A stretch of DNA of 36,957 nucleotides from an uncultured Bacilli bacterium. GTDB lineage: Bacteria > Bacillota_I > Bacilli_A > RF39 > UBA660. The notes beneath the pieces were generated by a model that saw only the letters and a program-made list of their open reading frames with translations, did not search any database and had not been told where the DNA came from. The DNA is taken from NCBI GenBank assembly GCA_947632065.1, contig CANRNO010000008.1:1-36957 (forward strand). Direction: 5' to 3'. How positions within the stretch are numbered: position 1 is the stretch's first letter; each line of letters opens with the position of its first letter. Shown piece after piece: positions 29,873 through 36,957 of this stretch. The translations under genes were made by a program, and so were the position numbers.

Positions 29873-30311
29873 AACTACCTAATTCCTTTACTTCATCATA
29901 TACAAAAGAGATAGTCTTATCATTAGATTCAATTGGAAAACAAGTAAAATCCTCTCTATTTTCCAAAATCTTTTTCATCCTTTTATCTTCTTTATTAATA
30001 GTAAATAATATATTTTCACTATCAAGATATTCAGCAACAGATATAGCTTCATCTATTAAAGTTCTACTCCTCTTCATCTGATCCATAGTAGGATACATAA
30101 GCACTGATGTTCTAAGATCACGTGTTAATTCTAAAACACAATAATCACTAATTTTTCCATCTTCAAGTGTATATAAAACTCTATAAAGTTGAGCACTATT
30201 CATATTTTCATTTTTATTTTTATATAAAATATCATCTATATCTATACCTGCTTGTTCAAATTTTTCTATTTCGCTTTTATTTTCTGGATTTAAAACTAAT
30301 ACTCTTTTCAT
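29862..30311 (-). CDS. Hypothetical protein (149 aa), overlaps the flippase gene start
   Basis: MKRVLVLNPENKSEIEKFEQAGIDIDDILYKNK...; 11-nt overlap suggests coupling; no secure family. Confidence 0.75.
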   Translation of the reverse strand: MKRVLVLNPENKSEIEKFEQAGIDIDDILYKNKNENMNSAQLYRVLYTLEDGKISDYCVLELTRDLRTSVLMYPTMDQMKRSRTLIDEAISVAEYLDSENILFTINKEDKRMKKILENREDFTCFPIESNDKTISFVYDEVKELGSYGK

Positions 30312-30321
30312 ATATATACCT

Positions 30322-31500
30322 CTATTTCTTGTCTATTGCATCAATTCCTGGTAAAACTTTACCTTCTAAATATTCCAAAGTAGCTCCTCCACCAGTTGAT
30401 GCATGATAAACTTTATCTTTAAGACCAAGTACTCCAGCAGATGCAACTATATCTCCTCCACCAAGAATAGTCTTAATATTATTATCTACTAAAAATTTTA
30501 ATACTTCCTCTGTTCCTAATCTAAAATTAGAAAACTCATAAACTCCAAGAGGTCCATTCCACAATACAGTTTTTGCATCTTCAAGATAACGTTTAAATAA
30601 GCAAGAAGTATCACTACCAATATCAAGTCCCATCTCATTATATTCAAAACTACTAATATCTTTATTTTTATATTCACAAGTATCAACAAACTCACAAGTA
30701 ACTTTAAAATCTACTGGTAAAATAATTTTATTTGGATACTTATTTAAAATATCTTTACAAAAATCTATATTATCTTTATCTATAATTGATGAACCCACAT
30801 CATAACCTTCTGCTTGTAAGAAAGTAAAAGCCATTCCTCCACCAATTAATATCTTGTCTGCTTTCTTTACTAAATTCTTAATAACTCCAATCTTATCACT
30901 AACTTTTGAACCACCTAAAATTACAATAAATGGTTTATCTGGACTTTTAACTGAAGATAACGCATCAATTTCTTTTTCTATCAAAAATCCTGCTGCACTT
31001 GGTAAATGTTTAGCAATCCCAACATTAGATGCATGAGAGCGATGAGCAGTTCCAAAAGCATCATTAATAAAGACATCTCCTAAACTAGCCCAATAACGAC
31101 CTAACTCAGGATCATTTCCACTTTCTTTCTTACCATCTAAATCTTCATATCTAGTATTTTGAACAAGTAAAACATCTCCACTTTTCAAATTATCAACAGC
31201 ACTTTCCAACTTTTCCCCACGAGTCTCTGGAATAAAAATAACATCTTTTTTAAGTAACTCAGAAAGTCTCTTAGCAACAGGTTCTAAATTATTCTTCTCT
31301 AAATCTCCCTCTTCTTTAACACGTCCTAAATGAGAAAACAATATAACCTTTGCACCCTTATCCAAAGCATATCTAATAGTCTTTAAACTCATAACTATTC
31401 TATTATCATCTATAATCTTTCCATCTTTAATTGGAACATTAAAATCACATCTAATAAGAACTTTCTTATTCTCTAAGTCCATATCACTAATTATTTTCAT
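30322..31500 (-). CDS. pgk: Phosphoglycerate kinase
   Basis: [45 protein letters not shown]...[15 protein letters not shown]. Confidence 0.98.
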   Translation of the reverse strand: MKIISDMDLENKKVLIRCDFNVPIKDGKIIDDNRIVMSLKTIRYALDKGAKVILFSHLGRVKEEGDLEKNNLEPVAKRLSELLKKDVIFIPETRGEKLESAVDNLKSGDVLLVQNTRYEDLDGKKESGNDPELGRYWASLGDVFINDAFGTAHRSHASNVGIAKHLPSAAGFLIEKEIDALSSVKSPDKPFIVILGGSKVSDKIGVIKNLVKKADKILIGGGMAFTFLQAEGYDVGSSIIDKDNIDFCKDILNKYPNKIILPVDFKVTCEFVDTCEYKNKDISSFEYNEMGLDIGSDTSCLFKRYLEDAKTVLWNGPLGVYEFSNFRLGTEEVLKFLVDNNIKTILGGGDIVASAGVLGLKDKVYHASTGGGATLEYLEGKVLPGIDAIDKK

Positions 31501-31528
31501 TCACAAATCCTCCTCTTTTCTATTAAAT

Positions 31529-31558
31529 ATTGTATCACGCAATCTCACTTGTAAACAA
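31529..31558 (-). promoter_or_regulatory. Candidate pgk promoter TTGTTT-N18-TACAAT
   Basis: Minus strand TTGTTT (31553-31558), TACAAT (31529-31534), then SD GAGGAGG and ATG. Confidence 0.5.
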
Positions 31559-31561
31559 TAT

Positions 31562-31607
31562 CTTATTAAAAAAAAATAAAAAAACTGATTATGATTTCAG
31601 TTTTTTT
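31562..31607. terminator. Bidirectional intrinsic terminator hairpin
   Basis: AAAAAAACTGA / TCAGTTTTTTT inverted repeat with a run of 9 T on the minus-strand side. Confidence 0.65.
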
Positions 31608-31785
31608 ACGATCTAAGAAAAAAATTTGTATAATATTTTTAATATTCGCTATAAAGTCTAAATATTTGATTAATATGTCAAATGATAACTAAATTTTAAA
31701 TTCTTCTACCCTCCTTTCCAAAACCAATATACACCATTATTTTTCCTTTGTAAAACAAGGCTTTTAACCATTTCAAGGCATAATA

Positions 31786-31840
31786 AAAACAGAAATAATT
31801 TTTTCTCTACATCAATTTATTATTTCTGTTTTATTTTTTT
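31786..31840. terminator. Long intrinsic terminator hairpin downstream of gap, with T-tract strongest on plus strand
   Basis: 14-bp perfect arms AAAACAGAAATAAT (31786-31799) / ATTATTTCTGTTTT (31819-31832), followed on plus by ATTTTTTT. Confidence 0.75.
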
Positions 31841-31875
31841 ATTCAATTAACAAAATTAGTAGTTTTTTAATTTTT

Positions 31876-32880
31876 TTAAATTTCCATTAAATATTTTGCA
31901 GTTCTAACCATCTGAGCAGTATAACTCATTTCATTATCATACCAAGAAACTACTTTTACAAGTTGACTTCCATCGACTTCACAAATACTAGTTGAAAGTC
32001 CATCTACTACAGAACCATATTTAGAACCAATAACATCACTTGATACAATAGGATCTTCAGTATAATCCAAAGTCTCACTTCTAGCATCTTTCAATGTTTG
32101 ATTAATCTCTTCTACTGTAGTATTAGTTTTAAGTTCTAAAACTAAATCAACAACTGAACCAGTAGATACTGGAACTCTCATAGCTCCTCCTTCAAGTCTT
32201 CCTTCCAATTCAGGTATAACTTTACCAATTGCACTAGCAGCACCTGTAGATGCTGGAATAATATTCATAGCAGCCGCTCTACCACGACGTGCTTTAATTC
32301 CCTTCTTATGTGCAATATCAAGAGTTGCCTGATCATTAGTATAAGCATGAACAGTTGTCATATATCCTTTAACTATACCAAACTTCTTATTTAATACATC
32401 AACAACAGGTGCTAGACAATTAGTAGTACAACTTGCTGCACTAATAACCTCTTCATCTCCTGTTAAAGTATCATGATTAACATTATAAACTATAGTTTTA
32501 ATATCTCCCTTAGCAGGAGCAGAAATAATAACCTTTTTAGCTCCAGCTTCTATATGAGCATGAGCCTTCTCTAAACTTGTAAAAAGCCCAGTACATTCAA
32601 ACACTACATCAATATCTAAATCATTCCAAGGAAGTTCTTTAGGATCAGTTTTAGCATAAACAACTACTTTTCTAGATCCAACAACAATTTTATCATCTTC
32701 ATAGCTAATTTCATTAACACGATAATTTCTATGATTAGTATCATATTTAAGTAAATAAGCAAGTTGTTCAGCATCTGTCAAATCATTAATTGCTACAACT
32801 TCAAAATTATCATCTTCCTCAAGTAATCTAAAAACTAATCTTCCAATTCTTCCAAAACCATTAATCGCAACTTTTATCAT
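31876..32880 (-). CDS. gap: Glyceraldehyde-3-phosphate dehydrogenase
   Basis: [18 protein letters not shown]...[13 protein letters not shown]...[15 protein letters not shown]. Confidence 0.98.
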   Translation of the reverse strand: MIKVAINGFGRIGRLVFRLLEEDDNFEVVAINDLTDAEQLAYLLKYDTNHRNYRVNEISYEDDKIVVGSRKVVVYAKTDPKELPWNDLDIDVVFECTGLFTSLEKAHAHIEAGAKKVIISAPAKGDIKTIVYNVNHDTLTGDEEVISAASCTTNCLAPVVDVLNKKFGIVKGYMTTVHAYTNDQATLDIAHKKGIKARRGRAAAMNIIPASTGAASAIGKVIPELEGRLEGGAMRVPVSTGSVVDLVLELKTNTTVEEINQTLKDARSETLDYTEDPIVSSDVIGSKYGSVVDGLSTSICEVDGSQLVKVVSWYDNEMSYTAQMVRTAKYLMEI

Positions 32881-32926
32881 TTATCTTACCTCCTAATTTA
32901 ATTTTATCACTCATTATTATGTTTGT

Positions 32927-32954
32927 AAATTATCTTTTTTAAACCAAATGTCAA
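32927..32954 (-). promoter_or_regulatory. Promoter of gap: TTGACA-N16-TAATTT
   Basis: Minus strand TTGACA (32949-32954), TAATTT (32927-32932). Confidence 0.6.
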
Positions 32955-32984
32955 AAAAAGATATACACAATAAGTATATATCTT
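32953..32984 (-). terminator. Intrinsic terminator after the TGS-kinase gene
   Basis: Minus strand AAGATATATAC-TTATT-GTGTATATCTT-TTTTT (11-bp stem with one G-U). Confidence 0.75.
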
Positions 32985-32995
32985 ATAATAAAACA

Positions 32996-34651
32996 CTAAT
33001 CATGAAAACAACTACCACCTATAAACTCACGAAGTATTGAATCTTGTGGAATCGCATCAGTAGGTATAGGTAAAAAATTTCTAAGAAAATTAAGTAATCT
33101 CTTTGCTTCCTCATAATATTCTGAATCATTATCAACTGAATATAAAAGAGGCTCTACATAAGTTTTTAAAACTCCAATTTCATATACCAACGCTGTATTA
33201 AAAGTAACATCAGGATTATATTGAAATGGAAATATATATTTTTCTTCTCCTTCACGAACTTTAGGCCAAAGTTTTAAAGTGTCCTCAACATTATAACCTC
33301 TTGTTCTATTATCTCTAATTATACGTCTTAAAAGTCTATGATCAGTAGTAGAAATCTTATTATGATTATCAATATTTAACTCTGATAATGCAGATAAATA
33401 TATTTTAAACTTAAAATCATCATCTATGCTAGGCAACACCTTATCATTTAAAGCATGTATACCTTCAATTATAATAATACTATTGTTATTAAGTTTAACA
33501 TGATTATTAAATTCTTTCTTACCATAAATAAAATTATATGTAGGTGCTACTACTTCTTTACCATCTAAAAGTTCAGATACTTGTTTATCAAAAAGTTCTA
33601 AATCAACAGCCTCTAAACATTCAAAATCTGCCTCACCTTTTTCATTAACTGGAGTCTCACTTCTTTCAACAAAATAATCATCCATAGAAATAGTAATAGG
33701 CTTCATACCAAAACTCTTAAAAAGTAAACATAATTTACGACTAGTAGTAGTCTTGCCAGATGAAGAAGGCCCAGCAATCAAAACTATTTTTATTTTATCT
33801 TTTTTATCATAAATACTCTTAACAAGTTCACATAATTTATTATTCTGCATAATCTCACTAACTCTAATTAAATCATTAGCTTTACTATTAGAAATAATAT
33901 TATTTAAATCAGCCAAAGTATTAATTCCCATCAATTTATTTGAATCTTTTATTTCTTTAAAAATAGAAAATATATCTGCACTATGTTTATATTCTTTTAC
34001 TCTATCAGGAATATATATAGTAGGAAATCTAAGTACAAATCCCTTCTCATTTAAATAAGTAAATTCAAAAGAAGTAAGACATCCAGTAGATATAGGCATA
34101 TAATAATAAAAATAATCGTATAAATCTCCAAGTCTATATAAAGTAACTGTAGTACTAGTAACATATCTCATAACATTAACTTTTACTAAATCATTCATAC
34201 TAGTAAAATAATTAATCGCATCATTCTTATCTACTTCTACTTTAGTAATATTCATATCAAAAGATACAACCTGTCTCATTTTATCTTCTATTGCTTTAAG
34301 AATCTCTTCGTTTAATTTAAAATTAGTCTCTATATAAATACCCTTATCAATAGAATGTAAAACATAAACCTCTGCATTATTACCATATAATTCTTTTACA
34401 GCATAAGATACCAAAAACAAAAGTCCATTAATATAAGCTTTGTTTCCAGCAGAAGTTGTCCAATCTAAAAATTCAATATTTTTATTCTGCATAACAGGAT
34501 AATTTAACTCTCTTATCCTATTATTAACGTGTGCTAAAATGATGGGATATTTTCTATTAGGACAATACTTTTTAGATAATTCATCAAGTGTTGTACCTTT
34601 TTCTATTTCTTCTTCAAACCCATCAATCATTACTTTAACAGTATCAAACAT
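32996..34651 (-). CDS. TGS-domain + uridine kinase/phosphoribulokinase-like nucleoside kinase fusion
   Basis: N-terminal VKVMIDGFEEEIEKGTTLDELSKKY (TGS-like); IVLIAGPSSSGKTTTSRKLCLLF Walker A; SMDDYFVERSETP; HRLLRRIIRDNRTRGY. Confidence 0.88.
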   Translation of the reverse strand: MFDTVKVMIDGFEEEIEKGTTLDELSKKYCPNRKYPIILAHVNNRIRELNYPVMQNKNIEFLDWTTSAGNKAYINGLLFLVSYAVKELYGNNAEVYVLHSIDKGIYIETNFKLNEEILKAIEDKMRQVVSFDMNITKVEVDKNDAINYFTSMNDLVKVNVMRYVTSTTVTLYRLGDLYDYFYYYMPISTGCLTSFEFTYLNEKGFVLRFPTIYIPDRVKEYKHSADIFSIFKEIKDSNKLMGINTLADLNNIISNSKANDLIRVSEIMQNNKLCELVKSIYDKKDKIKIVLIAGPSSSGKTTTSRKLCLLFKSFGMKPITISMDDYFVERSETPVNEKGEADFECLEAVDLELFDKQVSELLDGKEVVAPTYNFIYGKKEFNNHVKLNNNSIIIIEGIHALNDKVLPSIDDDFKFKIYLSALSELNIDNHNKISTTDHRLLRRIIRDNRTRGYNVEDTLKLWPKVREGEEKYIFPFQYNPDVTFNTALVYEIGVLKTYVEPLLYSVDNDSEYYEEAKRLLNFLRNFLPIPTDAIPQDSILREFIGGSCFHD

Positions 34652-34751
34652 AGCGTATCACCCCTATTGTATTATAATTATAACATAACTTTACAAAATT
34701 TATATGTATATTTTATGTTTTTTTTAACTAATATATTACTAGGTGATAAAA

Positions 34752-35333
34752 ATGAATTTAGTTCCTGTAATAATAGATAAAGAATTAAACGGAGAAAGAA
34801 GTTATGATATTTTCTCAAGACTTTTAAAAGATAGAATTATCTTATTAAATGGAGAAATAAATGAAACAACAGCTTCTACTATAATCGCAGAACTTCTATA
34901 TTTAGATTCTATTAGTAATGAAGATATCCATATGTATATTAACTCTCCAGGAGGAGAAATATCATCTGGACTAGCTATATATGATACTATGAATTTTATT
35001 AAAAGTGATGTTTCCACAACAGTAGTAGGTATGGCCGCATCAATGGCTGCCTTTATTCTATCAAGTGGCCACAAAGGTAAAAGATATGCATTAGAAAATT
35101 CAGAAGTCATGATACACCAACCCTTAGGGGGCGCTAAAGGACAAGCAACAGAAATACAAATTGCTGCAGAGAGAATTTTAAAGTCAAAAGACAAACTCAA
35201 TAAAATCTTATCAAAGAATACAAAACAACCACTAAAAAAAATAAGACAAGATACAGAAAGAGATTATTTTATGTCATCAATTGAAGCACTAGATTATGGT
35301 ATAATTGATAAAATATTAAAAAACAAAGAATAG
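34752..35333 (+). CDS. clpP: ATP-dependent Clp protease proteolytic subunit
   Basis: [10 protein letters not shown]...[66 protein letters not shown] behind AGGTGAT. Confidence 0.96.
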   Translation: MNLVPVIIDKELNGERSYDIFSRLLKDRIILLNGEINETTASTIIAELLYLDSISNEDIHMYINSPGGEISSGLAIYDTMNFIKSDVSTTVVGMAASMAAFILSSGHKGKRYALENSEVMIHQPLGGAKGQATEIQIAAERILKSKDKLNKILSKNTKQPLKKIRQDTERDYFMSSIEALDYGIIDKILKNKE

Positions 35334-35432
35334 TCAAACGACTATTTTTTTAAATAAATATAATTTTTAACCCACAATCATTGAATTTAATTATTATTTA
35401 TGCTAATTTATTATGAAAGAAAGGCAAAAAGC

Positions 35433-36887
35433 ATGAATAAAGATTTAAAAATAATAAAAAAGAAATTCGGAGAAAATATGGCAAAATTATGTCGTAGTTT
35501 ATTTCCTACTATATTATTAAAAGAAGGATTACTTTCTGATTTATTACTTAAACACTTTGAACCTAATCATAGTCTATATGATGATTTAGTATCTAATGAT
35601 TTAACTAATAAATTTAAAAATTTCATATATAATTTATCTGGTCTTGATACAGATAGACTATATCCTGATACATTTGAAACACCAACAGAATTACTTTCTA
35701 AAGCCGGATATAATCTATACGAATGTAAAACAGAAGAAGAAATTCAATATTTTACTAAATACTATAAAGAAGAAGAAAAAATTTGTACCTTTGAAGGCAA
35801 TAGATTAAAAGACTGCTATGTATTTTTCGCAGTAAAAAAAGATGTAGATAATATTAAAAGAGAAGATTTTACAAACCCACAAAGACAAGACTTATATGGT
35901 ACATCTGTAATATCTATTCAATTTACTAAAGATGAATATCATACATTATCTATAAAAAATAGATATAATCATATCGTAAATGAACCAGATGCAACCTTTT
36001 CTAATGATTTAGAAAATATAATACCAGGTCTTACAAAAGCTTTTGAAAATACATATGGCATAAAACAAAACATATACTATGAAAACTTTGAAATACCTAA
36101 TTACAAAAAAATAGATAATAAATATTATAAATGTAATACCTATGACATTCATAATATTCATTATGGTCCTAATAATACCATAATTGATCATAATAAAGTA
36201 ATAAAAAATAAATATCCACCCGAACAATATATTTTAATGGATTATTTTTTAGTAAATCTAAAAACAGGACAAATAAGTCTTTGTGATAATTCCATACAAG
36301 ATAGTTTTATTGATAGTATGAAAGATGTATGTGATATAAAAATAGAAAAACAAAATGGAAATAAAATTCTACATTTTACTACCAGTAATAATGGAAAAAT
36401 AGATATAACTATAAATAAAAGTAATAGTATAATTAGTATAGTTAACAATGAATTAGAAGAAATAAGTAATAAATTTATGTCAGAATGCTTAAATATTAAA
36501 TACGTTGAAATGAACAACGTAAAAAAAGTTAAAAATCAATTTCTATTTTCAGATATATCAGCAGAAGAGATTCACATGGATAAAGTAGAAGAATTTGGAG
36601 ATAAAACTTTATTATATAATGAGAACTTAAAAAAAGTAATTTTTCCTAATTTAAAAACAGTAGGAGAAGATTTCATCTATATGAATTACAGAATAAAAAC
36701 TTTTATTGCTCCTCAATTAAAAAGAAATGGACAATGCTTTTTATCAAATTCTTTCAATTATAATTCACTAGAAGAATTCTATATATCTAAATTTAATAAG
36801 GATCCTATATGTATATTCTATCAAGAAAAAATATCAAATTCTAATATAGAAGAAAACACAAATAACAAAAGTGGAAAATCAAAATAA
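35433..36887 (+). CDS. Hypothetical protein with LRR-like C-terminal half; paralog of 16209-17663
   Basis: Extensive similarity to 16209-17663; ATG at 35433 preceded by AAAGAAAGG. Confidence 0.85.
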   Translation: MNKDLKIIKKKFGENMAKLCRSLFPTILLKEGLLSDLLLKHFEPNHSLYDDLVSNDLTNKFKNFIYNLSGLDTDRLYPDTFETPTELLSKAGYNLYECKTEEEIQYFTKYYKEEEKICTFEGNRLKDCYVFFAVKKDVDNIKREDFTNPQRQDLYGTSVISIQFTKDEYHTLSIKNRYNHIVNEPDATFSNDLENIIPGLTKAFENTYGIKQNIYYENFEIPNYKKIDNKYYKCNTYDIHNIHYGPNNTIIDHNKVIKNKYPPEQYILMDYFLVNLKTGQISLCDNSIQDSFIDSMKDVCDIKIEKQNGNKILHFTTSNNGKIDITINKSNSIISIVNNELEEISNKFMSECLNIKYVEMNNVKKVKNQFLFSDISAEEIHMDKVEEFGDKTLLYNENLKKVIFPNLKTVGEDFIYMNYRIKTFIAPQLKRNGQCFLSNSFNYNSLEEFYISKFNKDPICIFYQEKISNSNIEENTNNKSGKSK

Positions 36888-36915
36888 AAAGCCACTAGTT
36901 TAACTAGTGGTTTTT
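36887..36915. terminator. Perfect 7-bp hairpin CCACTAG-TTTAA-CTAGTGG followed by TTTTTG; terminator and/or insertion-sequence end hairpin
   Basis: CCACTAG 36892-36898, CTAGTGG 36904-36910, flanked by A-run and T-run. Confidence 0.7.
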
Positions 36916-36920
36916 GACTG

Positions 36921-36935
36921 AGCCCTATAAGGGCT
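36921..36935. repeat. Short GC-rich palindromic hairpin AGCCC-TATAA-GGGCT
   Basis: Direct reading; unusually GC-rich relative to surroundings and next to the hairpin above. Confidence 0.6.
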
Positions 36936-36957
36936 GTTACTGGCAGCTACCACATGG

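Noticed and set aside
32996-34651. TGS + uridine kinase fusion as a novel architecture
   Set aside because: This fusion is a familiar annotated nucleoside kinase type in Firmicutes, so not treated as new.
34802-35200. 132-aa minus-strand ORF antisense to clpP
   Set aside because: Frame-shadow of clpP with no independent support; likewise 36009-36227 and 36242-36517 antisense to the LRR-like gene.
1-36957. CRISPR array, tRNA or rRNA genes
   Set aside because: No regularly spaced direct repeats and no tRNA/rRNA-like segments were recognised on reading; decisive exclusion would need tRNAscan-SE/CRISPR finder runs.

Overview
AT-rich, low-GC Gram-positive (Bacilli/Mollicutes-like) chromosomal window using the standard bacterial code. 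The first ~14.4 kb is a complete S10-spc-alpha ribosomal protein operon on the minus strand (rpsJ to rplQ, with secY, adk, map, infA, rpmJ, rpoA). It has no rpmD (L30) and an acidic extension on L3. Next, mostly on the minus strand, come a Y-family polymerase coupled to a small ORF and a leucine-rich-repeat-like protein, a class I amidotransferase, a VanY-type carboxypeptidase, and an operon with gpmA between two related pentapeptide-like proteins plus a DUF4143-type ATPase. These are followed by spo0A, tpiA, a GT4 glycosyltransferase, a flippase-like membrane protein, pgk, gap and a TGS-uridine-kinase fusion. clpP and a second copy of the LRR-like protein are on the plus strand. The left edge holds the 5' end of an IS605-type tnpB (minus strand, truncated by the window). 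The right edge ends in hairpins that could be an IS605-type element end. The most interesting items are: (1) an unannotated 22-aa amphipathic, PSM/delta-toxin-like peptide gene with a consensus promoter, a good RBS and its own terminator (19620-19780); (2) the repeated pentapeptide-like module family around gpmA; (3) the paralogous LRR-like pair; (4) a possible sRNA with an anti-SD-like C-rich motif between pgk and gap; (5) Spo0A boxes upstream of spo0A, which sits in an unusual neighbourhood; (6) a structured leader upstream of rpsJ. Family calls come from reading the sequence only; no database search was run.
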